DNA of 64,000 nucleotides, taken from contig NZ_CBDCGN010000003.1 in assembly GCF_965216805.1 (NCBI RefSeq), positions 930,001-994,000 of the forward strand, given 5' to 3'. Made by a program: the position numbers and the translations under genes. Of the stretch, positions 1 through 8,519 are shown piece after piece (the first letter of the stretch is position 1; each line of letters starts with the position of its first letter). Under the pieces are notes generated by a model that had not been told where the DNA came from, made no database searches, and saw nothing but the letters and a program-made list of their open reading frames with translations. Source of the DNA: Panacagrimonas sp965216805. Its GTDB lineage: Bacteria; Pseudomonadota; Gammaproteobacteria; Nevskiales; Nevskiaceae.

Positions 1-2
1 TG

Positions 3-188
3 GCGGCGGGCGCGACCCGTGCAATCCGCTGGACCAAGATTGTCACCAACACCCCACTCAAGGCCCTGGCACATCAGCTGTTCGATATGGGCCTGGCGTA
101 CGAGAGCATGTCCAATGTCACGCGCGATCATCAGGAAGCGGTGAATGCGTTTCGTGAACGGCGCCGGCCAGCGTTCACTGGAAAATGA
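3..188 (+). CDS. Enoyl-CoA hydratase/isomerase family protein, C-terminal part (5' end outside window)
   Basis: An open frame enters from the left edge and stops at a TGA at 186-188. The 61 visible residues include AIRWTKIVTNTPLK and, at the end, HQEAVNAFRERRRPAFTG, which is the usual C-terminal helix and tail of crotonase-fold enoyl-CoA hydratases. These hydrate enoyl-CoA thioesters in beta-oxidation or in side-chain degradation of ring compounds. The catalytic part is outside the window, so substrate cannot be judged. Its position just upstream of an acyl-CoA ligase relic and an oxygenase block suggests a catabolic rather than a fatty-acid housekeeping role; that is inference. Confidence 0.75.
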   Translation, partial: AAGATRAIRWTKIVTNTPLKALAHQLFDMGLAYESMSNVTRDHQEAVNAFRERRRPAFTGK

Positions 189-201
189 GGGTGACCAGTG
201 C

Positions 202-306
202 GTGATCGAGGAGTTTCCGCGCACGCCTTCGGGGAAGATTTGCAAGGACCCAAAGCGCACGATGACGCGTGTCGATCTGGCTGGCGCGACTTCGACCACA
301 CCCTGA
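202..306 (+). pseudogene. Relic of an acyl-CoA ligase C-terminus
   Basis: In frame 1 the translation reads VIEEFPRTPSGKICKDPKR before a TGA at 304-306. PRTPSGKI is the hallmark C-terminal motif of AMP-forming acyl-CoA ligases; its lysine is the adenylation lysine. The frame can only be extended upstream to an ATG at 145, inside the enoyl-CoA hydratase gene, and the rest of a ligase (about 500 residues) is absent. It is therefore a remnant of a deleted ligase gene that once followed the hydratase. The match is short, which limits confidence. Confidence 0.5.
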
Positions 307-408
307 CACGCCGAAACGATCCCCTTATCGGGTGATAGCTGGCAGGCACGACTGGCGGGATTCTGGGTCGACTTGAAAACCGCCACCAGGGCGGCGCGGA
401 GAACGGTT

Positions 409-2919
409 ATGAGTTACACCGTCACGGTGCGTTATGAGGGGGGCGCGGAACGGCGCATGCCGGTAGCGCCGGAGCAGACCCTGCTGGAAGCCGCCGAGGT
501 GCACGGCGTGCCCATCGTCAGCGAATGCGAAAGCGGAGTCTGCGGAACCTGCGTCGCCGGTTGTACTTCCGGGCTGTACGAGACCGGGCGCACTGAGGGC
601 CTGAGTCAGGTCGAACGTGAGCAGCGCAAGCTGCTGACCTGTCAGGCGACCGTGCAATCGGACTGCGTCATCGAGCTGAAATACCCGCTGAACGACAACG
701 CGGCGCAACTGGTCACCGGCGAGGCGGTGGTGACCGCGGTGGAGCTGATCTCGGCCTCCACCGCGCTGCTGCGTATCGATGCCAGCAGCCTGGGTGAACG
801 GCTGGATTATCGCGCCGGCCAGTTTGCGCAACTGCGGGTGCCGGGCGCCGAACAGTGGCGCAGCTATTCTTACGCGCATACGTCGCGCGACAACCTGCAA
901 CTGGAATTCATCGTGCGCCTGCTGCCGCAGGGCGTGATGAGCGATTATCTTCGGCAGCGCGCCAAGCCCGGTGATCGCATCGGCCTGCGTGGCAGCAAGG
1001 GCACGTTTCATTTGCGCGCGGTGACGCGTCCCCTGGTTCTGGTTGCCGGTGGCACCGGCCTGTCCGCGATCCTGGCGATGGCCGAACAGCTTGCTGCCGC
1101 GCCGCTGGAGCATCCGGTCAGCCTGCTCTACGGCGTGACGCACTACGACGATCTGTGCAAGCGCGAGGTCTTGGAAGCGCTCCTGCGCCGCCAGCCACTG
1201 CTGTCGGCACGCACCATCGTGGCCACGGCCGATGCGCGCTGGGATGGACCGGTCGGAGTGGTCACCGACCTGCTGGACCGCAGTCTGCTCAACGACGGCA
1301 ATGCCGATGTTTATCTGTGTGGGCCGCCCGCGATGGTCGAGGCGGTGCGTGGCTGGATCGCGGCTCAGGGGCTGCATCGTGCCGGACTGTACTTCGAGAA
1401 GTTCGTGCCCAGCGGGGCGCGCCAACGTCTGCGCCAGCCGCCGCGGGTGGACCTGGCATCGCTAGACATGACCGCACTGCGCGCGGCTGCGCGCGGAACC
1501 GCGGTGATCGTCGGCGGCAGCGTGGCCGGCATCGCCACGGCCAAGGTGCTGAGCGAGCGATTCGACCGGGTGATCGTGCTGGAACAGGACTCTCAGCATG
1601 ACCGTCGCGAAGGGCGTCCGGGCGCAGCCCAAGGGCATCACCTGCATCACCTGCTGATCGCCGGCCAACAGGAAGCGGAGCGGATTTTCCCCGGCATCGT
1701 CGACGACATGGTCCGTGAGGGCGCGTTCAAGGTGGACATGGCGCGCAATTACCAGTTGCGCCTGGCCGGGAGCTGGAAGAAGCGCTGTGACAGCGACATC
1801 GAGATCGTGTGTGCCGGGCGTCCCTTGATCGAGTGGTGTCTGCGTCGGCGGCTTGATGAGATATCCAATATCGACTTCCGCTACGGGACCGAAATGCAGG
1901 ATCTGGTCTATGACGCGCAACACAACGCGGTGATCGGCGTAGCGGTGAACGGTGAAGACGGACTCGAAGTGATTCCGGCGGAGTTCGTGGTCGACGCCTC
2001 CGGCAAGAACACACGCCTGCCGGAATTTATGGAGCGCATGGGTGTCGGCGCGCCGGAGCTGGAAGAGGACATCCTCAACTGCTTTTACTCCAGCATGCTG
2101 CACCACGTTCCGCCGGAGCGACGCTGGGACGACAAGGTGATGGTGATCTGCTATGCCTACCGGCCGCATGAGCAGACCTATGCTGCGCAGTACTACATCG
2201 ACCAAAGCCGCTCGATCCTGCTGACCTCGCTGATCGAGTACAACTGCTACACGCCGCCGCGCAATCCGGCGGAGTTTGCTCAGTTTGCCAAGCGGATGCA
2301 GTCGCCGGTGGTATTCGAGAACATCGAAGGTCTGGAGCCCGCGTCTCCGGTTTACAACTTTCGCAGTCCGCGCATGCAACGGTATCGCTACGAGAACCTC
2401 GCGCGACCGCCGGCGGGGCTCGTGGCCATTGGCGATGCCTATACCAGCACCGATCCCGTTGCCGGACTGGGCATGACCATTACCTTGCAGGAAGTGGCGC
2501 GCCTGCGCGACTTGCTCGACAAGTACCGTCCGGCCGACCCGGCACTGCCACGGCGCTATTACCGTGCGGTATCGAGGATCGCTGACGGTGCCTGGTTCGT
2601 CGTGCGGGAGCAGACGCTGCGTTTCGACTGGGTGCGCGACGTGGAAAGCAAGCGACCGTTCTACTTTCGCGCACTGAACTGGTACATGGACCGCCTGACC
2701 GAGTTGGTGCACGAGGATCTGGATGCTTACCGCACGTTTCTGTCAGTGATACACATGGTCAAGTCACCCCTGGCGATGTTGACGCCGTCGATGGTGGCGC
2801 GGGTGCTCGGCAAGTGGGCCGCGACCCGGCTGCGCGGCGAGCGCACCCTGATTCAGCGCAACTACCGCACACCCCCAACGCTGGCGCACGCGAATGCGCC
2901 GGTGGTGTCCCACGACTGA
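409..2919 (+). CDS. Three-module flavoprotein: 2Fe-2S ferredoxin, FAD/NAD reductase and FAD-dependent monooxygenase (epoxidase-like)
   Basis: Predicted 836 residues from ATG 409, which has GGAG seven bases upstream; a TTG at 373 in frame is less likely. Residues 1-90 are a plant-type ferredoxin with C40, C45, C48 and C78. Residues about 105-335 are a ferredoxin-NAD reductase unit with the FAD motif RSYSY (151-155), GGTGLS (214-219) and CGPP (304-307). From residue 364 a second Rossmann fold starts (VIVGGSVAG), followed by QGHHLHHLL, VVDASG and GDAYTSTDPVAGLGM. These resemble LasC-type epoxidases and geranylgeranyl-reductase-like flavoproteins. In most organisms a reductase of this type serves a separate oxygenase; here both are one chain, suggesting self-sufficient NADH-driven monooxygenation. 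The next gene is an epoxide hydrolase, which supports an epoxide product. Substrate is unknown. Confidence 0.85.
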   Translation: MSYTVTVRYEGGAERRMPVAPEQTLLEAAEVHGVPIVSECESGVCGTCVAGCTSGLYETGRTEGLSQVEREQRKLLTCQATVQSDCVIELKYPLNDNAAQLVTGEAVVTAVELISASTALLRIDASSLGERLDYRAGQFAQLRVPGAEQWRSYSYAHTSRDNLQLEFIVRLLPQGVMSDYLRQRAKPGDRIGLRGSKGTFHLRAVTRPLVLVAGGTGLSAILAMAEQLAAAPLEHPVSLLYGVTHYDDLCKREVLEALLRRQPLLSARTIVATADARWDGPVGVVTDLLDRSLLNDGNADVYLCGPPAMVEAVRGWIAAQGLHRAGLYFEKFVPSGARQRLRQPPRVDLASLDMTALRAAARGTAVIVGGSVAGIATAKVLSERFDRVIVLEQDSQHDRREGRPGAAQGHHLHHLLIAGQQEAERIFPGIVDDMVREGAFKVDMARNYQLRLAGSWKKRCDSDIEIVCAGRPLIEWCLRRRLDEISNIDFRYGTEMQDLVYDAQHNAVIGVAVNGEDGLEVIPAEFVVDASGKNTRLPEFMERMGVGAPELEEDILNCFYSSMLHHVPPERRWDDKVMVICYAYRPHEQTYAAQYYIDQSRSILLTSLIEYNCYTPPRNPAEFAQFAKRMQSPVVFENIEGLEPASPVYNFRSPRMQRYRYENLARPPAGLVAIGDAYTSTDPVAGLGMTITLQEVARLRDLLDKYRPADPALPRRYYRAVSRIADGAWFVVREQTLRFDWVRDVESKRPFYFRALNWYMDRLTELVHEDLDAYRTFLSVIHMVKSPLAMLTPSMVARVLGKWAATRLRGERTLIQRNYRTPPTLAHANAPVVSHD

Positions 2920-2985
2920 GGGAGCGCCTTGTCGATGGGCTGGCGTAAGCTTTTAGCCACAACTAACGAAGGGGGGAGAGATTTC

Positions 2986-4035
2986 ATGCAGCGCACGCAC
3001 CGGCTGTTGGCGCTCGACGGCGTCCGCATCCACGCCGTGGAACAGGGCGAAGGTCCGCTGGTGGTGCTGATCCACGGATTTCCGGAGTCCTGGTATTCAT
3101 GGCGGCACCAGCTCACCGCGCTCGCGGAAGCGGGCTACAAGGCGGTAGCGATCGATCAGCGCGGCTATGGTCAGTCGTCGAAGTTCCGTGACAACAATGC
3201 CTACCGCATTCATCCGCTGGTCGACGACATCCGCAAGGTGATCGACCACTACGGCGTGAAGTCAGCGGTGGTCATCGGCCATGACTGGGGTGCGCCGGTG
3301 GCGTGGACGTTTGCCTGGCTGCATCCGGAGCGCTGCCGCGGCGTGATCGGCATCAGCGTGCCGTTCGCGGATCGCGCGCTGATCGGCCTGCCGGGGAACC
3401 CCTGGGGTACGGTACGTCCGGCGGAGTACCACAAGGTCGTGACCGGTCCGGGTCGGGTGTTCTATCAGGACTACTTCGGCGAACAGACCGCGGTGATCGC
3501 CGAGATCGAATCCGATCTGCGCGGCTGGCTGCGCAGCATCTACTACACCGTCTCGGGTGAAGGCGTGGGCGAGTTGGTCGCGGCTGCGGCCGCAGCCGGT
3601 GCACCGCCGATGAGCCCGCTCGAGACGCTGCGCCACGGCCCACTGTGCATGCCGGAAGGCGCGCGGCTCAAGGACGCCTTCCTCAATCCCAGGACGCTGC
3701 CAGCCTGGCTCAGTGAGGCGGATCTGGATTTCTACGTCGCCGAATTCGAGCGCTCCGGCTTCGGTGGCCCGCTGGCGTATTACCACAACGTCGATAACGA
3801 CTGGGCCGACCTCGCGTCGCAGGCCGGCAAGCCGCTGACGCCGCCTTCGTATTTCATCGGTTCGGATTTCGACGTGGGTACGCAGTGGGGCATGGAGAAC
3901 GTCGAGCAGGCTGCGCAGCACATGGCGGACTACCGCGGCACGCATCTGTTCGCGGGCGTCGGGCACTGGATTCAGCAGGAGCGGCCTGCCGAGACGAATC
4001 GCCTGCTGCTGCAGTTCCTGCGTAGCCTGTGCTGA
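2986..4035 (+). CDS. Alpha/beta-hydrolase, epoxide hydrolase type
   Basis: The chosen start is ATG 2986, preceded by a strong purine-rich ribosome site (GGGGGGAGAG); an earlier in-frame TTG at 2929 lacks one. The 349-residue product has the epoxide hydrolase signature: oxyanion motif HGFPE at 30-34, nucleophile Asp100 in GHDWG, lid tyrosines in the PLAYYHNVDNDW stretch, and a C-terminal His327 in GVGHW. Aspartate in the nucleophile elbow separates epoxide hydrolases (and haloalkane dehalogenases) from esterases, and the HGFPE motif favours epoxide hydrolase. It would open an epoxide to a diol in the cytosol. It follows the monooxygenase fusion by 66 bases and probably takes its product. Confidence 0.85.
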   Translation: MQRTHRLLALDGVRIHAVEQGEGPLVVLIHGFPESWYSWRHQLTALAEAGYKAVAIDQRGYGQSSKFRDNNAYRIHPLVDDIRKVIDHYGVKSAVVIGHDWGAPVAWTFAWLHPERCRGVIGISVPFADRALIGLPGNPWGTVRPAEYHKVVTGPGRVFYQDYFGEQTAVIAEIESDLRGWLRSIYYTVSGEGVGELVAAAAAAGAPPMSPLETLRHGPLCMPEGARLKDAFLNPRTLPAWLSEADLDFYVAEFERSGFGGPLAYYHNVDNDWADLASQAGKPLTPPSYFIGSDFDVGTQWGMENVEQAAQHMADYRGTHLFAGVGHWIQQERPAETNRLLLQFLRSLC

Positions 4036-4051
4036 CTGCGCGCGCCCTCGG

Positions 4052-5350
4052 ATGAGCGAGTCCCTCACCGCCGGTAAGGACGCCATCGCGCCCACCGCCG
4101 CCACCCGCAAGCGACACGTGCTGGTGGCGATGTGCTTTATCGCCGCCTTCGTCTGCTATATCGACCGGGTCAACATCTCCATCGCCATCATCCCGATGGC
4201 CGAGCATTTCGGCTGGAGTGCCACGGACAAGGGCCTGGTGATGTCCTCGTTCTTCATCGGCTACATGCTCGGGCAGATCCCGGCGGGCTGGCTGGCCAAC
4301 CGGGTTGGCGGACGCTGGACCCTGGGCGGCGCGCTGCTGCTGTGGTCGGTGTTTACCGCCATCACACCGATCGCGGCGATGGTCGGATTCGCCGCCCTGT
4401 TCGTCTCGCGCGTCCTGCTGGGGTTGGGCGAGGCGGCGACCTTCCCCGCCACCTACAACCTCTACGGCAAATGGATCCCGCGGGTGGAGCGGTCGCGCGC
4501 GGTTGCGGCCACGCTGGGCGGCATTCCGCTGGGGACGGTGATCGGTCTGGCCCTGTCCGGACTGCTGGTCGCCCAGTTTGGCTGGGCCAGCGTGTTCTAT
4601 GTTTTCGGCATTGCCGGCATCGCGATCGCTCTGGTCTGGTTTGTCGTGGTTCACGACTCGCCCGCGCAGCACCCGGGCATCTCGGAAGCGGAACGCGCGT
4701 ACATCGCCGCGGGAGTGGAAGCCGGAGCGGCGGTTCGCAGCCCCCTGCCGGTTCGCAAGCTGCTCGCCGCTGCGCCTTTCTGGGCGCTGTTGATCAATCA
4801 CTTCTGCAGCAACTGGATCCTGTACGTGCTGCTGGCGTGGATGCCCAGCTATTTTCGCGAAGTGCAGGGGCTGGATCTGGCCAACGCCGGGTTCGCGGCC
4901 GCCGCGCCGTGGCTGAGCATGTTCGCGGCATCCAATCTGGCTGCCTGGATCGCCGACGAGTTGATCCGCCGCGGCATCGACGTGTCGCTGGTGCGCAAGC
5001 TCATGCAGGTCTGCGGTCTGTTGGGGGCGTCGGCCTTCATGCTGGCAGTCAGCCAGCCTGCAACGCCGACCGGGGCGGTGCTGCTCATGTGCGGCGCGCT
5101 GGGCGCGCTGGGGCTGACCTGGGCCGGCTATGCACCCAATCACCTGGAGATCGCGCCCCGGCACGCGGACATTCTGGTGGGCATCACCAACACAGCAGGT
5201 ACGATACCCGGTATCGTGGGGATCGCGTTTACCGGCTGGGTGTTGGACGTCACCGGTTCCTACGAATCGGTTTTCGTCGTCGCGGCCACGGTGACGTCGT
5301 TCGGAGCGCTGATATGGATTCTGTTCTCGCGGTCGAAACCGATGTATTGA
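4052..5350 (+). CDS. MFS transporter, anion:cation symporter (ACS)-like
   Basis: The 432-residue product has about 12 hydrophobic segments, the early motif CYIDRVNISIAIIPM and the loop motif GWLANRVGGRW typical of ACS-family carriers for organic and aromatic acids. It starts 16 bases after the epoxide hydrolase stop, so the two are likely co-transcribed. It may import the substrate or export an acidic intermediate of the neighbouring oxygenase; the direction and ligand cannot be read from sequence. The N-terminus is hydrophilic for about 25 residues before the first membrane helix. Confidence 0.85.
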   Translation: MSESLTAGKDAIAPTAATRKRHVLVAMCFIAAFVCYIDRVNISIAIIPMAEHFGWSATDKGLVMSSFFIGYMLGQIPAGWLANRVGGRWTLGGALLLWSVFTAITPIAAMVGFAALFVSRVLLGLGEAATFPATYNLYGKWIPRVERSRAVAATLGGIPLGTVIGLALSGLLVAQFGWASVFYVFGIAGIAIALVWFVVVHDSPAQHPGISEAERAYIAAGVEAGAAVRSPLPVRKLLAAAPFWALLINHFCSNWILYVLLAWMPSYFREVQGLDLANAGFAAAAPWLSMFAASNLAAWIADELIRRGIDVSLVRKLMQVCGLLGASAFMLAVSQPATPTGAVLLMCGALGALGLTWAGYAPNHLEIAPRHADILVGITNTAGTIPGIVGIAFTGWVLDVTGSYESVFVVAATVTSFGALIWILFSRSKPMY

Positions 5351-5944
5351 GACGGCATCGGCATCGCAACGGGACGCGCGCCGCCGCGGCTGAAGCCGCT
5401 GCGGACCGATCCAGGAGGGTGCCAGCGGGTGGGGGCCTCCGCCGGGGAAGGCTCCGGTACCGGGTATTGCAATCCAAAAATAATATGGCACCATACCAAT
5501 GTCGGTTGCAGGATGCGTCGCCCATGCTTAAGGTTGGGTGTCTGCGATCCGGATTGCAGCAACCTCGACAAGAGGCATAACTAAAATGCGGGCAGCGTCG
5601 CGCAGACGGTTATCGCGAGATGCGCCATCGCCACTCAAGGCATTGAGAGAATTGGCATAGATGGAGGAGCGACACCAGATCGATCGAACGTTCCGGAGGA
5701 TGCAGTCGTCGGCCTTTGCCGTCCCGACCGACATCGCCGCGGGCGTTCAACACACAACATCGTCATGCGGGTCGGCTGCGTCCGGAATGTAGTTCGAGGG
5801 CGTACGTAGTTGCAGGGAGGCTGTATGGCATCCCGATCACTCCAGCGATCCACCTGACAAGGCGATATCCGGCATTGCCGGTGCATCACCCCAAAACGAT
5901 GGGTCGTTGGCGACCTTACTAGCGGTTCCATGTGGAGGCAGAAA
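5351..5944 (+). other. Intergenic region, probable promoter for the DUF1329 operon
   Basis: This 594-base stretch between the MFS gene and the first DUF1329 gene has no reading frame with a recognisable product on either strand. A short AT-richer patch (about 5470-5495, AAAAATAATATGG) stands out in the GC-rich background and may be part of a promoter. No confident -35/-10 pair or operator could be assigned, and no T-tract terminator follows the MFS stop. Confidence 0.4.
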
Positions 5945-7342
5945 ATGCGAATCAGGAAATACGATCACGACTACAGCCGTCGTGCATTCATGGAGAAGGT
6001 GGCGTTCGGTCTCGGAGCCGGGCTGTTGGCGCCGACCTGGAAGACCATCGCCGACACCGGCGAGATCACCAAGGCTTACCCCGACGAGCTGCTCTCGATC
6101 GAGATTCAGTCCAAGGGCAAGGTCAAGCCCGGCGACACGGTCGACTCCGGCAATGTCGAGCACGTAGCGCACTTGCTTGACCCCATCATGGTCAAGCAGA
6201 TTTCCGAGATGGGCCGCCGGCTCAAGATCCGCGCGCCCAACAAGGACATCACCCAGTTCTTCCCGCACGCCTATCTGGAAGCCACCCTCAAGAATGCCGG
6301 CAAGGCCAGCTTCGACGAGACCGGCAACGTGGTGGAAACCGCGACCAAGGGCCCGTGGATTGGCGGCAACCCGTTCGTCGACGTCAAGACCGGACAGGAA
6401 GGCATTGCCAACCTGACCCTGAGCTGGGGCCGGCACGACATGTCGCAGTATGCGGTGCGTTCCTACTCGCTGAACCCCGACGGATCGCCGGCCTACACCT
6501 ACGATCTGTACTGGACCGAGCTCAACACCACCGCCCGTACCGAAGGCGAAGCAGTGTTCGACGGCAAGTCCGACATGCTGCGTTACCAGAGCGTGTTCTT
6601 CACGGCGCCGCAGGAGCAAGCCGGTGCCTCGTTTCTGGTGCCCTGGTACTACGACCAGCGCAAGTTCCCGGACATCTACGGCTACCTGCCGCAGTTCCGT
6701 CGCGTGCGTCAGTTCCCGGCCAACCAGCGCTTCGAGCCCATCGTTCCGGGCCTGTCGTTCTTCCTGTCGGATGCCTGGGGTGCGGGCGACCCGATGCTGA
6801 CCTGGGGCAATACCAAGATCGTCGGTCGCGGCCCGCATCTGGTGGCCGGCGCCGGCAACTTCCGCGGCAAGTCGCATGAGAACTGGGAGAACCACTCCTG
6901 GCACGGCGGCCCCAAGGGCAAGAGTTTCATGGAATACACCATGGAACTGGCGCCGGAGTGCATCGCGATCGAGTCCGAGCCCACGGGTTATCCGCGTGCG
7001 CCGGTCGGTAAGAAGAAGGTCTGGGTCGATGCCCGCAACGGCATGCTGGTGGCCTACATCACCTTCGACCGTCGTGGCGAGCTGTGGAAGCAGGTCGACG
7101 CCGCCTTCGGCCCGCAGATCGAAGACGACTTCGTCAACAAGGATCGTCATGGCAAGCCGCATTGGTCCTGGACCAATGTGCACTTCCACGACATCCAGTC
7201 CGGACGTCTGGATCTGTTCAACCACTGCAAGCAGATTGCCGGTGGTTATGCCAGCCAGTACGAAGCGCCCGGTGGCGACGAGAAGGCGATCTACGACAAG
7301 TTCTGCACGCAGTCCGCGATCGCGCGCCTCGGCGCGGTGTAG
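5945..7342 (+). CDS. DUF1329 family protein with twin-arginine leader (copy 1)
   Basis: Start is ATG 5945, with GGAGG eight bases upstream and alignment to the start of the paralogue at 10749; an ATG at 5930 precedes the ribosome site. The 465-residue protein opens with YSRRAFMEK and a hydrophobic stretch, a Tat-type leader (R12, R13). The mature part matches DUF1329, a periplasmic family often labelled outer-membrane lipoprotein-sorting-like and commonly encoded beside DUF1302 barrels in degraders of steroids, alkanes and other hydrophobic compounds. It shares long blocks with the second copy, for example YLEATLKNAGKASFD and WIGGNPF. Role in carrying a hydrophobic ligand or lipid in the periplasm is inferred from neighbours. 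Confidence 0.85.
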   Translation: MRIRKYDHDYSRRAFMEKVAFGLGAGLLAPTWKTIADTGEITKAYPDELLSIEIQSKGKVKPGDTVDSGNVEHVAHLLDPIMVKQISEMGRRLKIRAPNKDITQFFPHAYLEATLKNAGKASFDETGNVVETATKGPWIGGNPFVDVKTGQEGIANLTLSWGRHDMSQYAVRSYSLNPDGSPAYTYDLYWTELNTTARTEGEAVFDGKSDMLRYQSVFFTAPQEQAGASFLVPWYYDQRKFPDIYGYLPQFRRVRQFPANQRFEPIVPGLSFFLSDAWGAGDPMLTWGNTKIVGRGPHLVAGAGNFRGKSHENWENHSWHGGPKGKSFMEYTMELAPECIAIESEPTGYPRAPVGKKKVWVDARNGMLVAYITFDRRGELWKQVDAAFGPQIEDDFVNKDRHGKPHWSWTNVHFHDIQSGRLDLFNHCKQIAGGYASQYEAPGGDEKAIYDKFCTQSAIARLGAV

Positions 7343-7365
7343 TTCGAGCAGTCTATAGTTGTGGG

Positions 7366-7396
7366 CAGCCCGGTCGGCGATTCGCCGGCCGGGCTG
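7366..7396 (+). promoter_or_regulatory. Strong intercistronic hairpin
   Basis: CAGCCCGGTCGGCGA (7366-7380) pairs with TCGCCGGCCGGGCTG (7382-7396) over 15 positions, the only non-Watson-Crick pair being a G-T. No T-tract follows, so this is not a standard terminator. It sits between the first DUF1329 gene and the YCF48-like gene. It could protect the upstream mRNA end from 3' decay or cause partial termination, raising DUF1329 output relative to downstream genes. Confidence 0.55.
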
Positions 7397-7425
7397 GTCT
7401 CGATGAGGGGGAGATTCAAAGAATT

Positions 7426-8424
7426 ATGAAACGCGCCACGATCTTTTCGCTGTTCGCTCTGGGCCTGTCGTCCGCAGTCGCCACGACCGGACAGACCAAT
7501 GCGCAGGGCGAAGGGGGCTTGATCAAGGTAGTGGAGTCCGGCATCGCGCATTCGGCCTTCTTCGGGTTGAGCATGGATGCCACGCGCAGCGTCGCGGTAG
7601 GGATCGGTGGTGCGATTTATCAGTCGGAAGACGGCGGCCAGACCTGGGAGGCGGTTGCGCACGAAGCCACCGAGCTGGCCTTGCTGGCGGTGGATCGCGG
7701 TGGCGATCACACCATCGCGGTCGGTCAGATGGGCCTGGTGATGTACGAAGAGTCGCCGGGCAAGTGGGCCAAAGCCGATGCAGGCTTCGACGGCCGCATT
7801 TTATCGGTCAGCGTCAACGCCGCGGGGCTGGCCTTTGCCGGCGGCGAATTCGGAACCGTGCTGAAGTCGGAGGACGGCGGCAGGAGCTGGACTCCGTCCG
7901 CTCCGCCCTGGACCGATTTCGAGGACAAGGAAACCTTCGGCACCGCCGAGCCGCACGTGTACGCCGTACACGTCGCCGAGAACGGAGAGGTGACGCTGGC
8001 CGGCGAGTATGGCGTGATCCTGCGATCCGCCGATCGTGGGCAGACCTGGAAAGTGCTCAAGGAGCTCAAGGCCCGGACCCCGACCATCTCGGCGCTGCAC
8101 ATCGCGGAGCCGGGCACCGGCAACAGTTACGCAGTGGGCCAGGAGGGCGAAATTCTGACCTCCAGCGACGGCGGTACGACCTGGCTGCGCTGCAGCACCA
8201 ATACGACTGCCAATTTCCTGGGCGTTGCCAGCAAGCCCAACGGAGAAGTGGTGGCGACCGGTTTTCGAATCATGATGCGCAGCACCAATGGCGGAATCAC
8301 CTGGTACCCGGTGGAAGAGGCCGACATCCTCACCGACTGGTATCAGACGGCGAAGACCGACCCGACCAGCGGACGCATCATCGCGGTGGGGCATTCTGGA
8401 AGGATTATCCAGATCGGCAGTTGA
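7426..8424 (+). CDS. Secreted YCF48/BNR-repeat beta-propeller protein
   Basis: The 332-residue product starts at ATG 7426 with a Sec-type signal sequence (MKRATIFSLFALGLSSAVA). It then has five Asp-box repeats of the SxDxGxTW type: SEDGGQTW, SEDGGRSW, SADRGQTW, SSDGGTTW and STNGGITW. These mark a YCF48/photosystem-assembly-like or sialidase-like propeller. In DUF1302/DUF1329/RND clusters such a propeller is a regular companion, and it is presumed to be a periplasmic assembly or scaffold factor. No catalytic residues are evident. Its ribosome site is a GGGGGAG about 13 bases upstream, rather far from the start. Confidence 0.85.
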   Translation: MKRATIFSLFALGLSSAVATTGQTNAQGEGGLIKVVESGIAHSAFFGLSMDATRSVAVGIGGAIYQSEDGGQTWEAVAHEATELALLAVDRGGDHTIAVGQMGLVMYEESPGKWAKADAGFDGRILSVSVNAAGLAFAGGEFGTVLKSEDGGRSWTPSAPPWTDFEDKETFGTAEPHVYAVHVAENGEVTLAGEYGVILRSADRGQTWKVLKELKARTPTISALHIAEPGTGNSYAVGQEGEILTSSDGGTTWLRCSTNTTANFLGVASKPNGEVVATGFRIMMRSTNGGITWYPVEEADILTDWYQTAKTDPTSGRIIAVGHSGRIIQIGS

Positions 8425-8519
8425 TGAGCGGCGCTTGCCGAATCATGCCGGACAAGGTGGGGATGTTGCGGTAGAGAACCGGCAGAACCTAATTAATGAC
8501 TGTGGCGGAGGAGAGCAAC

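Noticed and set aside
5486..5510. Sigma-54-like promoter (TGGCAC ... TTGCA)
   Set aside because: The GG and GC elements are about 20 bases apart instead of the required 10-base geometry.
5351..5944. Short plus- and minus-strand frames in the gap before the DUF1329 gene
   Set aside because: None has a ribosome site, and translations lack any recognisable motif.
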